Source: Kribbella caucasensis (GTDB taxonomy: Bacteria; Actinomycetota; Actinomycetes; Propionibacteriales; Kribbellaceae). From it: a DNA stretch of 64,000 bases. Location of the stretch: contig NZ_SNWQ01000014.1 of NCBI RefSeq assembly GCF_004361855.1, forward strand, positions 124,001 to 188,000. Reading direction: 5' to 3'. Under the pieces are notes generated by a model. That model was not told where the DNA came from, made no database searches, and was given only the letters and a program-made list of their open reading frames with translations. This document shows, piece by piece, positions 1 through 8,065 of this stretch. The position numbers were made by a program, and so were the translations under genes. The first letter of the stretch is position 1, and each line of letters begins with the position of its first letter.

Positions 1-163
1 GGCGGTCTCGGCCAGATGATCAGCCGGCAGTCCGCCCTCTGGCGACTGGGCCTCTGTTACCCCCAGCGTCATTGCTGTTCGCCCGTCCTTCCCGGTCGTT
101 GCCCGGCAGCCCACCCCGCAACTGCAGAGTTGCCGGAACCCTACGTATCTCGAAGTATGGACG

Positions 164-589
164 CTATGCACCGGGCCCGCTCGTATCGGAATCGTGACGG
201 ATCAGATTGCCCATCAGCTTGGCCCGAAGGACCGGCAGAAAGGGACGATCGGCCGGCAACCAGCCCAGTTGGCCGAGTTCCGCGGGGCCGATCCAGCGCA
301 CTTCAGCGTGCTCGTGCGGGACCGGGTCGCCCGCGATCAACTCAGCGAGATAGACCCGTAGCAGGTAGTGATCGCCGATCGGCGAATCGATGCCCAGCGG
401 CTCGCCGACCTCGACCATTACGCCGAGTTCTTCCTCGAGCTCACGCGCGCCGGCCGCTCGCTCGGACTCCCCCGGCTCGACCTTCCCGCCGGGGAACTCC
501 CAGCCGCCTTCCGGCCCGGGGCGCAGGGCAACCAGCACCCTGCCCTCCCGGATCATCGCGACCCCGACGACCACCTGCCTGTCAGTCAC
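164..589 (-). CDS. Nudix hydrolase (MutT-like)
   Basis: A 141-residue single-domain Nudix protein. It shows the Nudix box: GG at residues 34-35, then PGES, and the RELEEELG helix that carries the metal-binding glutamates. The fold is close to MutT/8-oxo-dGTP diphosphatases, so hydrolysis of a damaged or non-canonical nucleoside triphosphate is the family-based expectation; the substrate is not shown by the sequence. The start is a GTG at 589, giving the usual short N-terminal strand (VVVGVAMI). The gene diverges from the next gene with as little as 11 bp between starts. Bases 1-163, downstream, hold nothing I can support. Confidence 0.88.
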   Translation of the reverse strand: MTDRQVVVGVAMIREGRVLVALRPGPEGGWEFPGGKVEPGESERAAGARELEEELGVMVEVGEPLGIDSPIGDHYLLRVYLAELIAGDPVPHEHAEVRWIGPAELGQLGWLPADRPFLPVLRAKLMGNLIRHDSDTSGPGA

Positions 590-600
590 GGAGATGCACT

Positions 601-1266
601 GTGCCAGAAACTGTCGGTGGCGGGGTTAAGAATGAGTGGGTGCCGCTGCAGAACAGGGTGTTGCCGACGCAGGAGATCGTGGCCGACGAGGGCCGTGGTC
701 TGCTGATGGGCAATCGCGGCTCGCTGCACGGCGTGGACCGGCGGCTCGGCACCACCCGCTGGCGGTCGAAGGCGTGGATCTGCTGCCTGCTCGACTACAA
801 GGGCGTCCGCCGCGATCCGATGCCGCCCGGCCGGTGGACCGCGTTGTTCTTCTTCGACGAGGCCGTCGCACTCGCCGCCGGTCATCGCCCCTGCGCGTAC
901 TGCCGCCGTCGCGACTACCTCCGGTACGCCGGTGCGTGGGCCACCGGCCGCGATCTGCCCGAACGGCCCCGGGCAGCCACGATGGACGCGCAACTCCACC
1001 TCGAGCGGGTCGAACCACGCACCCGCCGGCAACGAACCACGATCGCCGAGCTCCACGAACTCCCTGACGGCGCGATGATCTCGTACGACGCCGTACCGGC
1101 CCTGGTCATCGACGGGAAAGTGTTGCGTTGGTCATGGAACGGGTACGCCGAACCGGTCGAGCCACCCGGCCACCGGCAGGTCGTAGTACTGACTCCACCG
1201 GCGAATCTCGTTGTACTGAAGGCGGGATACGCCCCATTACTCCACTCGTCGGCGGCCCGCAACTGA
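601..1266 (+). CDS. Conserved protein of unknown function with a CxxC motif
   Basis: A 221-residue protein of a family I recognise only as conserved hypothetical. The core has a GNRG segment, then RRWRSKAWICC-like and LFFFDEAVALAAGHRPC segments followed by CAYCRR, so a CxxC pair could bind a metal. The open frame runs back to position 16, but that stretch is arginine/proline-rich antisense of the Nudix gene and does not look translated. GTG 601 is the most likely start. GTG 640 is an alternative (208 aa) and would leave a more normal 50-bp divergent promoter region. Confidence 0.75.
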   Translation: MPETVGGGVKNEWVPLQNRVLPTQEIVADEGRGLLMGNRGSLHGVDRRLGTTRWRSKAWICCLLDYKGVRRDPMPPGRWTALFFFDEAVALAAGHRPCAYCRRRDYLRYAGAWATGRDLPERPRAATMDAQLHLERVEPRTRRQRTTIAELHELPDGAMISYDAVPALVIDGKVLRWSWNGYAEPVEPPGHRQVVVLTPPANLVVLKAGYAPLLHSSAARN

Positions 1267-1373
1267 GGGCAGCCTAACTAGAAACACGCCGTACCGAGGG
1301 GTCTTCCGTTGAGCGCCGCGCAAGGGCAAAGTGTGCCCATACTGACAGCGACAAAAAGACTACTGGAGTCGGC

Positions 1374-1667
1374 ATGGGCGACGGCAGCAGTTCCGTGGCG
1401 GCAGCGCAGCGCGCACTCGAAGCACTGCACGCGAGCGTCGGCAAACTCAGCCAGGAGTACGGTGACACCCTCGGCGTCCGCCGACTGGTGTCGGACGTGG
1501 CCAGGTTGAGCGACGACCTGGTCGAGCTCGGCCCACCCGACCCGCATCACAAACCCGGACCCGTTCCGGAGGAGCTCGAGGAGATTCCCGACGTGGAGTA
1601 TGACGCGTCCATGTGGACCGACGCGGAGCAAGAAGGCTTCGGCGCGCCTGATCGGCACGCGCCATGA
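1374..1667 (+). CDS. Small acidic hypothetical protein
   Basis: A 97-residue soluble protein. The first half is predicted helical (AAQRALEALHASVGKL...); the second half is proline-rich and acidic (PVPEELEEIPDVEYDAS). There is no signal peptide, membrane segment or known domain that I can name. It ends 79 bp before sdhC in the same direction, and that spacer is the structured element described below, so it is probably co-transcribed with the sdh genes. ATG 1374 gives a clean start. No function is assigned. Confidence 0.7.
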   Translation: MGDGSSSVAAAQRALEALHASVGKLSQEYGDTLGVRRLVSDVARLSDDLVELGPPDPHHKPGPVPEELEEIPDVEYDASMWTDAEQEGFGAPDRHAP

Positions 1668-1746
1668 GCGAGGGCACCGAGCGAAAAATTAAACATAGCG
1701 GCTTCGTGCCAGCAGCAACGCCCGCAGCGAAGCGAGGACGTTGCTG
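1668..1746 (+). promoter_or_regulatory. Structured spacer upstream of sdhC
   Basis: The spacer fills the interval from the preceding TGA to the sdhC ATG. It has two interleaved perfect inverted repeats: GCTTCG (1701-1706) with CGAAGC (1728-1733), and CAGCAACG (1713-1720) with CGTTGCTG (1739-1746). The second right arm ends at the start codon. GCGAGGA (1732-1738) is the likely ribosome binding site, so folding could mask it. The arrangement matches the sdhB spacer at 4461-4536. The RNA role is inferred. Confidence 0.55.
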
Positions 1747-2547
1747 ATGGCACTAGGAGTTGAGAGCACCGGTCGCGCTTCGATCGGGCAGAAGACACTG
1801 CGTACCGATCGCTGGTGGCTGGCGCCGCTGCGGATCGGGGTGATCCTGGGCTTCTTCGTCGTCTACGCGACGGTCCGGATCTTCATGAACAAGTGGTACT
1901 GGGTCGACGAGTTCCATTACCTCACCCCGCTGTACTCGCCCTGTGTGACGGAGTCCTGTGTGCCGGGCTCGAGCCACCTGGGTACGTGGTTCGGCGAGTT
2001 CCCCCGGGTCATCCCGTTCAGCATCATCACCTTCGCGGTGCTGGCCGGCTTCCGCGGCACCTGTTACTACTACCGCAAGGCCGGCTACCGCTCGCTGTTC
2101 TTCGCGCCGGCCGCCTGCGCGGTGCCGGAGCCGCACAAGAAGTACACCGGTGAGCGCAAGTTCCCGCTGATCGCGCTGAACCTGCACCGGTACTTCTTCT
2201 ACGGCGCGCTGGTTTTCGGTGTGCTGAACGTCTACGACGGCATCCAGGCCTTCCACGGCGAGGACGGCGGCTTCGGCATCGGCTTGGGCACCCTGATCAT
2301 CTGGATCAACCTGGTGATGCTCTGGCTGTACACGCTGTCGTGCCACGCCTGCCGGCACATCGTCGGCGGCCGGCTGAAGAACTTCTCCAAGCACCCGCTG
2401 CGCTACCGGTACTGGACCTTCGTGTCCAAGCTGAACCCCAAGCACGGCACGTACGCGATGATCTCGCTGGTCACCGTGATCGCGACCGACGCCTACATCA
2501 TGGCGGTCTCCGCCGGCTGGTTCTCCGACCTGCGCATCTTCAACTGA
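1747..2547 (+). CDS. sdhC: Succinate dehydrogenase membrane (cytochrome b) subunit
   Basis: A 266-residue integral membrane protein with about five hydrophobic helices (around residues 28-45, 80-98, 138-158, 172-195 and 228-248) and histidines suited to haem ligation (LNLHRYFF, LSCHACRH). It anchors SdhA/SdhB in the membrane and passes electrons to menaquinone. Gene order membrane subunit-flavoprotein-iron-sulfur subunit, and the single long anchor, match the Sdh1 type known from mycobacteria (Rv0249c-Rv0247c). ATG 1747 follows the GCGAGGA ribosome binding site; TTG 1741 in the same frame is less likely. Confidence 0.93.
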   Translation: MALGVESTGRASIGQKTLRTDRWWLAPLRIGVILGFFVVYATVRIFMNKWYWVDEFHYLTPLYSPCVTESCVPGSSHLGTWFGEFPRVIPFSIITFAVLAGFRGTCYYYRKAGYRSLFFAPAACAVPEPHKKYTGERKFPLIALNLHRYFFYGALVFGVLNVYDGIQAFHGEDGGFGIGLGTLIIWINLVMLWLYTLSCHACRHIVGGRLKNFSKHPLRYRYWTFVSKLNPKHGTYAMISLVTVIATDAYIMAVSAGWFSDLRIFN

Positions 2548-2579
2548 GCTGTGCCGAATCGAAAACAGGACATTCCTCA

Positions 2580-4460
2580 ATGACTGAGCTGGAACGACAC
2601 TCCTACGACGTCGTCGTGATCGGGGCCGGCGGCGCCGGTCTGCGGGCGGCGATCGAGGCCCGTGAACAGGGCAAGCGCACCGCGATCGTGTGCAAGTCGC
2701 TGTTCGGCAAAGCGCACACCGTGATGGCCGAGGGCGGTTGCGCCGCCGCGATGGGCAACGCGAACTCGAACGACAACTGGCAGGTCCACTACCGCGACAC
2801 GATGCGTGGCGGGAAGTTCCTGAACAACTGGCGGATGGCCGAGCTGCACGCCCAGGAGGCCCCGGACCGGGTCTGGGAGCTGGAGACGTACGGCGCCCTG
2901 TTCGACCGGACCCCGGACGGCCGGATCAGCCAGCGGAACTTCGGCGGCCACACGTACCCGCGGCTCGCGCACGTCGGCGACCGGACCGGCCTGGAGCTGA
3001 TCCGCACGCTGCAGCAGAAGATCGTGTCGCTGCAGCAGGAGGACTTCCAGGCGACCGGCGACTACGAGGCCAACCTCAAGGTGTACGCCGAGTGCACCGT
3101 CACCGAGTTGCTCAAGGACGGCGACGCGATCTCCGGCGCGTTCGGGTACTGGCGCGAGTCGGGCCGGTTCATCCTGTTCGACGCCCCGGCCGTCGTGCTC
3201 GCGACCGGTGGGGTCGGCAAGTCGTTCAAGGTCACCTCGAACTCGTGGGAGTACACCGGTGACGGGCACGCGCTGGCGATGCGGGCCGGCGCGACGCTGA
3301 TCAACATGGAGTTCATCCAGTTCCACCCGACCGGCATGGTCTGGCCGCCGTCGGTGAAGGGGATCCTGGTCACCGAGTCGGTTCGCGGCGACGGCGGCGT
3401 ACTGAAGAACTCCGAGGGCAAGCGGTTCATGTTCGAGTACGTGCCGGACGTGTTCCGCGCGCAGTACGCGGAGACCGAGGACGAGGCGGACCGCTGGTAC
3501 AAGGACCCGGACAACAACCGGCGTCCCCCCGAGCTGCTGCCGCGCGACGAGGTCGCCCGGGCCATCAACTCCGAGGTCAAGGCCGGCCGCGGTACGCCGC
3601 ACGGTGGTGTCTTCCTGGACGTGTCGACCCGGCTCCCGGCCGAGGAGATCACCCGGCGGCTGCCGTCGATGCACCACCAGTTCAAGGAACTCGCGGACGT
3701 CGACATCACCGCCGAACCGATGGAGGTCGGCCCGACCTGCCATTACGTGATGGGTGGCGTCGAGGTGGACCCCGACACCGCGCAGTCCGTCGTACCGGGT
3801 CTGTTCGCGGCCGGTGAGGTTGCCGGTGGCATGCACGGGTCGAACCGGCTCGGTGGCAACTCGTTGTCCGACCTGCTGGTGTTCGGGCGGCGCGCCGGAA
3901 TGGGTGCGGCGACGTACGTCGATCAGCTCGGCAGCGAGCGGCCGAAGATCGCCGAGGCGGACATCGACGCCGCGGCGGCCGAGGCGCTGGCGCCGTTCGA
4001 GCTCGAGGGCGGCGAGAACCCGTACACGATCCACACCGAACTGCAGCAGTCGATGAACGACCTGGTCGGCATCATCCGCAAGGAAGAGGAGATGGAGCGG
4101 GCGCTGGCGAAGCTGGCCGAGTACCGCGGCCGGATCGCGAAGATGACGGTCGAGGGACACCGGCAGTTCAACCCGGGCTGGCACCTGGCGCTCGACCTGC
4201 GCAACATGCTGACGGTGTCCGAGTGTGTCGCCAAGGCGGCGCTGCAGCGGCAGGAGTCGCGCGGCGGTCACACCCGGGACGACTTCCCGGGCATGAACGC
4301 CGACTGGCGCAAACTGCTGCTGGTCTGCTCGCTCGACACCGACGGCGGGGTGAATGTGGTCCGCAAGGACCAGATCCCGATGCGCGATGACCTGCTGGAG
4401 TTGTTCGAACTCGACGAGCTGAAGAAGTACCTGACGGAAGAGGAGCTGCCGGCCACATGA
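2580..4460 (+). CDS. sdhA: Succinate dehydrogenase flavoprotein subunit
   Basis: A 626-residue subunit that oxidises succinate to fumarate using covalent FAD. The N-terminus has the dinucleotide-binding GAGGAG at 15-20; His46 in GKAHTVMAEGG is the expected flavin-attachment histidine. Further hallmarks are EFIQFHPTG, the HGSNRLGGNSL motif and the C-terminal RQESRGGHTRDDFP segment. ATG 2580 is chosen because the preceding in-frame sequence is antisense to sdhC. It starts 32 bp after sdhC, implying one transcript. Length and motifs are normal, with no sign of damage. Confidence 0.97.
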   Translation: MTELERHSYDVVVIGAGGAGLRAAIEAREQGKRTAIVCKSLFGKAHTVMAEGGCAAAMGNANSNDNWQVHYRDTMRGGKFLNNWRMAELHAQEAPDRVWELETYGALFDRTPDGRISQRNFGGHTYPRLAHVGDRTGLELIRTLQQKIVSLQQEDFQATGDYEANLKVYAECTVTELLKDGDAISGAFGYWRESGRFILFDAPAVVLATGGVGKSFKVTSNSWEYTGDGHALAMRAGATLINMEFIQFHPTGMVWPPSVKGILVTESVRGDGGVLKNSEGKRFMFEYVPDVFRAQYAETEDEADRWYKDPDNNRRPPELLPRDEVARAINSEVKAGRGTPHGGVFLDVSTRLPAEEITRRLPSMHHQFKELADVDITAEPMEVGPTCHYVMGGVEVDPDTAQSVVPGLFAAGEVAGGMHGSNRLGGNSLSDLLVFGRRAGMGAATYVDQLGSERPKIAEADIDAAAAEALAPFELEGGENPYTIHTELQQSMNDLVGIIRKEEEMERALAKLAEYRGRIAKMTVEGHRQFNPGWHLALDLRNMLTVSECVAKAALQRQESRGGHTRDDFPGMNADWRKLLLVCSLDTDGGVNVVRKDQIPMRDDLLELFELDELKKYLTEEELPAT

Positions 4461-4536
4461 CCGAGCGAAGCGAGGGCATCAAACAGCGCAGTGTGCTTCG
4501 TGCCTCATCGGCGCCCGGAGCGAAGCGAGGACGTCG
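4461..4536 (+). promoter_or_regulatory. Structured spacer upstream of sdhB
   Basis: Second copy of the sdh spacer module, running exactly from the sdhA stop to the sdhB start. GCTTCG (4495-4500) can pair with CGAAGC (4521-4526), or with an upstream CGAAGC (4466-4471), so two exclusive folds exist. CTCATCG (4504-4510) pairs with CGATGAG (4535-4541), which contains the ATG at 4537. The arms of this second stem differ in sequence from those before sdhC, yet both pair perfectly. A translational control role is inferred. Confidence 0.55.
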
Positions 4537-5289
4537 ATGAGCTACAAAGGCAAGTTTCGCGTTTGGCGTGGGGACTCTGAGGGCGGTGACCTCAAGGACT
4601 ACGAGGTCGAGGTGAACGAGGGCGAGGTCGTCCTCGACGTCATCCACCGGCTGCAGGCGACCCAGGCGCCCGATCTGGCCGTCCGGTGGAACTGCAAGGC
4701 CGGCAAGTGCGGCTCCTGCAGCGCCGAGATCAACGGCATGCCGAAGCTGATGTGCATGTGCCGGATGAACACGTTCGAAGAGGACGAGGTAGTCACGGTC
4801 ACGCCGATGCGCACCTTCCCGGTGATGCGCGACCTCGTCACGGACGTTTCGTACAACTACCAGAAGGCCCGCGAGATCCCCGCGTTCACGCCGCCGGCCG
4901 ACCTGAAGCCGGGCGAGTACCGGATGCAGCAGGTCGACGTCGAGCGCTCGCAGGAGTTCCGCAAGTGCATCGAGTGCTTCCTCTGCCAGGACACCTGCCA
5001 CGTGATCCGGGACCACGAGGAGAACAAGGAGAGCTTCTCCGGCCCCCGGTTCCTGATGCGGATCGCCGAGCTGGACATGCACCCGCTCGACGCTGCCGAC
5101 CGTCAGCACGAGGCACAGGAGCAGCACGGCCTGGGCTTCTGCAACATCACCAAGTGCTGCACCGAGGTGTGCCCCGAGCACATCAAGATCACCGACAACG
5201 CGCTGATCCCGATGAAGGAGCGCGTCGTCGACCGCAAGTACGACCCGATCGTCTGGCTAGGCAACAAGATCCGCCGCCGCGGCGCCTGA
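4537..5289 (+). CDS. sdhB: Succinate dehydrogenase iron-sulfur subunit
   Basis: A 250-residue subunit that relays electrons from FAD to quinone. Cys53, Cys58, Cys61 and Cys73 form the 2Fe-2S site (CKAGKCGSC...C). Cys144, 147, 150 and 154 (CIECFLCQDTC) and Cys202, 207/208 and 212 (CNITKCCTEVC) give the 4Fe-4S and 3Fe-4S sites. All ligands are intact. ATG 4537 lies 76 bp after sdhA behind the structured spacer, with GCGAGGACGT as ribosome binding site. It is the last gene of the sdh operon. Confidence 0.96.
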   Translation: MSYKGKFRVWRGDSEGGDLKDYEVEVNEGEVVLDVIHRLQATQAPDLAVRWNCKAGKCGSCSAEINGMPKLMCMCRMNTFEEDEVVTVTPMRTFPVMRDLVTDVSYNYQKAREIPAFTPPADLKPGEYRMQQVDVERSQEFRKCIECFLCQDTCHVIRDHEENKESFSGPRFLMRIAELDMHPLDAADRQHEAQEQHGLGFCNITKCCTEVCPEHIKITDNALIPMKERVVDRKYDPIVWLGNKIRRRGA

Positions 5290-5303
5290 TCGACCCGATC
5301 CCG

Positions 5304-5332
5304 GCCCCGACCGCCTGCCCGGCGTTCGGGGC
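5304..5332 (+). terminator. Hairpin after sdhB
   Basis: GCCCCGA (5304-5310) pairs with TCGGGGC (5326-5332), with an inner CGCC/GGCG extension. It lies 15 bp after the sdhB stop and has no T-tract, as is common in high-GC actinobacteria. It probably ends or attenuates the sdh transcript. Confidence 0.5.
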
Positions 5333-5343
5333 TGGGGCGTTTC

Positions 5344-5834
5344 AGGGGCGGCTCCATCGCACGGGTGATGCAGCGACTCGATGGCATCCCGCTCGGTAAC
5401 GCCGCTCCCGCGATCGCCGAACAAGACTTGGACGCCGGTCGGCTGGCGCGGATCCTGTTCGACTGCCTGCTCGGCCAGGTGGCGATCGACGGGGTGTTCC
5501 ACGCGGACCCGCACCCGGGCAACTTCCTGCTGCTCGCGGGCGGCCGGATCGGGATGCTCGACCTCGGCTCGGTCGGCCGGCTAGCCCCGAACACCCGGTC
5601 CGCCCGCGGCACTTCACCGCCCTGCTGCACCAGCTCCTGCTCGCCGTTCTCGGCGCGACCGCGGGCCTGATGGCGGTCCTCCTGCTCGGCACACCCGGTG
5701 GGCCGCAGGTCACCGAGTCGATGACCCTGTACCAGCTGTTCGCCTACAACCTCCTGGTCATCTGCGCGGTCCTGGTACTCCGTGTCCTGATCCTCGTCTT
5801 CCGCCTTCCCGACAACAGATCGCGGATTTCCTAG
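5344..5834 (+). pseudogene. ABC1/UbiB-family kinase-like remnant
   Basis: Two pieces of one protein survive. From about 5344 the frame encodes RVMQRLDGIPLG and then GVFHADPHPGNFLLL and GMLDLGSVGRL, the HxDxHPGN and DLG signatures of ABC1/AarF/UbiB atypical kinases. Near 5600 the reading changes frame, and 5608-5834 encodes RHFTALLHQLLLAVLGA... with two hydrophobic helices and a tail ending at TAG 5832, the typical C-terminal membrane hairpin of this family. The N-terminal kinase lobe and roughly 100-200 residues between the pieces are missing. The gene is not functional. It is read from translation of both frames. Confidence 0.75.
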
Positions 5835-5869
5835 TCCGGGTTGACTTGAAGTTCGCTTGAACTCCGAGG

Positions 5870-7282
5870 ATGGCCGGCATGTCTTCCACCGAGCTTGCCG
5901 CAACCCGGCATCGCCTGTTCAGCGGCGCCCATCTTCCCCTGGTCCTCGGCGTGGTCGGGCTGGTGACGTTGGGCGCGTTCGAGAACCGGGCGGTCGGGAC
6001 GGCGCTGCCGACGATGGTCCGCGAGTTCGATGCCCTCGGCAGCTTCGGACTGGCGAACGCGGCCCCGAACGCCAGCTACCTGGTCTCGCTCGCGGTCGCC
6101 GGGCTCTGGGCCGACCGGCGCGGCCCGATCCCGGCACTCCGGACCGGCGCGATCACCTTCGCCCTCGCGCAACTCCTCGTCGGCACGGCCCAGGCGATGC
6201 CGATGGTGGTGGCGGGCCGTCTGCTGAGCGGGCTGGCGGAAGGACTATTGGACGTCGCGCTGATGGTCCTCGTCGCCCGTGCCCTCCCGCCTGTACTCCG
6301 GCCGCGGATGTTCTCGTTGTTCGCGGCGATGTGGATCCTGCCGTCGGTCGCCGGACCAGTCCTCACCGGACTTGTGACGGAGCAGGTCGGCTGGCGGTGG
6401 GTCTTCCTTGGCGCACTCGTTCTGCTGGTACCGAGTTGGTTCCTGCTCCGACCGGCGATGCGGCTCGCCGCGAAGGCGGCCGCCCCGGAGCGTAGTACCG
6501 AAGAAGTCGCCGAGCTGGAGGCGTCGAGATCCCGGCTGCCGTGGGCGTTCGCGGCCTCTGTGGCGCTGTTCGTGCTCACCTGGTCCGGGGATCAGCTCGA
6601 ACCGCATCCTGTGCTCGCGGGTCTGGCGATTGCGGTGAGTCTGGTCGTGCTCGGGGTCGCCGCGGTGCGGGTGATGCCCGGCGGGACCTTCGTGGCGCGG
6701 CGAGGGTTTCCGGCCGTCGTTGCGGTGCGCGGACTGGGCGGAGCCGCGTTCGCTGGGGCGGGCGCGTATCTGCCGTTGCTGTTGACGTTGTTGCACGACT
6801 TCAGCCCGTCGCGAGCCGGGATCACGTTGTCGATCACCGGGGTCAGCTGGGCGTTCGGTTCGTGGTTGCAGGGCCGCGAGCATGGTCTGGCTCGAGTGAC
6901 GGTTCTGCGGATCGGGCTCGCGTTGATGACCGTCGGCCTGACCGGTACATCGTTGCTCGCTTGGGCGGATTCGCTGACCTGGGCCGGCCTGATCGGCTGG
7001 ATGATCGCGGGCGTCGGGATGGGGCTGAGTTCGTCGAGTCTGTCGGTGCTCACCCTCGACCTGTCCGACGCGAACAACTCCGGCCGCAACAGCAGCGCGG
7101 CCCAGATGGCCGGCACGATGAGCATCGCCACCGCCCTCGCCGTCAGCGGCGCCCTCCTCGCTGTCAAGGCCGATGCGCCAGGCCCGTGGGTCTTCGGCAC
7201 CATCATCACCGCCTCCGCCGCCCTCGCCCTGGCGGGCCTCTTCACCTCCACCCGCATCCAGCGTTCCTCCACCACGCAGTAA
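5870..7282 (+). CDS. MFS transporter, drug-efflux type
   Basis: A 470-residue permease with about 12-14 hydrophobic helices. The loop after helix 2 (LWADRRGPIPALRTG) matches the MFS motif A position, and a charged central loop at 204-222 separates the halves. Ala/Leu-rich helices and GMGLSSSSLSVLTL in the second half fit the DHA2-like drug:proton antiporter group, so export of a hydrophobic compound is the family expectation; the substrate is unknown. ATG 5870 or ATG 5879 could be the start. It is monocistronic, with no adjacent regulator. Confidence 0.85.
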   Translation: MAGMSSTELAATRHRLFSGAHLPLVLGVVGLVTLGAFENRAVGTALPTMVREFDALGSFGLANAAPNASYLVSLAVAGLWADRRGPIPALRTGAITFALAQLLVGTAQAMPMVVAGRLLSGLAEGLLDVALMVLVARALPPVLRPRMFSLFAAMWILPSVAGPVLTGLVTEQVGWRWVFLGALVLLVPSWFLLRPAMRLAAKAAAPERSTEEVAELEASRSRLPWAFAASVALFVLTWSGDQLEPHPVLAGLAIAVSLVVLGVAAVRVMPGGTFVARRGFPAVVAVRGLGGAAFAGAGAYLPLLLTLLHDFSPSRAGITLSITGVSWAFGSWLQGREHGLARVTVLRIGLALMTVGLTGTSLLAWADSLTWAGLIGWMIAGVGMGLSSSSLSVLTLDLSDANNSGRNSSAAQMAGTMSIATALAVSGALLAVKADAPGPWVFGTIITASAALALAGLFTSTRIQRSSTTQ

Positions 7283-7387
7283 GCCGGTCCCCCGGACCAA
7301 TGCTGAGCCTGGAGCACCCGCCTACTGGGCCAGAGCACGGGGTTACTGAGTGGTGGGGATACGGTCGCTCAGCACTAGAGTGTCGGT

Positions 7388-7675
7388 ATGGCCGAACTGC
7401 TGACGGACGATCAGATCGATATGGCGATCCGCGAACACCTGCCGAACTGGACGGCTGCGGACAACGCTCTCGTCCGCAGCGTGCAGAAGCCGACCTTCCT
7501 GGACGGCATCCGCCTGGTCGCGACCGTCGCGCAGCTGGCGGAGTCGATGAACCACCACCCCGACATCGACATCCGCTACACCACCATCACGTTCCGCGTC
7601 AGCAGCCACGAAGCCGGCGGCATCACCGAAGACGACCTGGTCCTTGCCCGCCACATCGACACCGCCGCCGGCTGA
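7388..7675 (+). CDS. 4a-hydroxytetrahydrobiopterin dehydratase (PCD/DCoH family)
   Basis: A 95-residue protein with the pterin-4a-carbinolamine dehydratase signature: ESMNHHPDIDI (catalytic histidine pair), a Tyr-Thr strand, then SSHEAGGITEDD with the second histidine and acidic residue. It recycles or dehydrates pterin carbinolamine formed by aromatic amino acid hydroxylases. No such hydroxylase lies in this window; many bacteria carry stand-alone copies, some linked to molybdopterin metabolism. Its stop is separated by one base from the stop of the convergent VOC gene. Confidence 0.87.
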   Translation: MAELLTDDQIDMAIREHLPNWTAADNALVRSVQKPTFLDGIRLVATVAQLAESMNHHPDIDIRYTTITFRVSSHEAGGITEDDLVLARHIDTAAG

Positions 7676-7676
7676 T

Positions 7677-8042
7677 TCAGCTGGGTTGTTTTAGTCCGAG
7701 GAGAGTGCCCTCGGGGTCGCGGACATAGACCATCCGCCCGACCCCGGGGATCTCCTGCGGCTCCCCCGCCGCCTCCCCACCGGCCGCGACCACCGCCGCC
7801 AACGTGTCCTCGAGATCATCGACCTGCAACCACGCGATCGCAGCCTGCTGCTGGTACTCCCGGCTCATGATCGCCCCGTCGATCCCGTCCCCCTCACCAG
7901 TCGCCGCGACCAGATACCCAGCCAGGAACGGCGACGGCTCCGCCTTCCACCCGAACACCTCGGCATAGAAGGCCGCGGCCCGATCGAGATCGGCCGCCGT
8001 CAACTCGACATGAATGATCCGTCCCACCAGGTTCTCCCTCAC
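7677..8042 (-). CDS. VOC-family (glyoxalase-like) protein
   Basis: A 121-residue protein with two beta-alpha-beta-beta-beta repeats typical of vicinal oxygen chelate proteins. The first begins IIHVELTAADLDRAAAFYAEVFGW; the second contains AWLQVDDLEDTLAAVVAAGG and ends VYVRDPEGTLLGLKQ. His12 and a late Glu/Asp could supply metal ligands, but the full glyoxalase I set is not clear, so the activity is unknown. It starts 23 bp after the AraC-type gene on the same strand and is likely co-transcribed with it. Confidence 0.82.
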   Translation of the reverse strand: MRENLVGRIIHVELTAADLDRAAAFYAEVFGWKAEPSPFLAGYLVAATGEGDGIDGAIMSREYQQQAAIAWLQVDDLEDTLAAVVAAGGEAAGEPQEIPGVGRMVYVRDPEGTLLGLKQPS

Positions 8043-8065
8043 CGCTACGACATCGCCAGAGAACC

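Noticed and set aside
16..600. N-terminal 195 codons of the long plus-strand open frame
   Set aside because: Arg/Pro-rich, antisense to the Nudix gene; typical high-GC shadow frame.
2577..4271. 564-codon minus-strand frame opposite sdhA
   Set aside because: Composition matches antisense of a GC-biased gene; sdhA is full length with all motifs.
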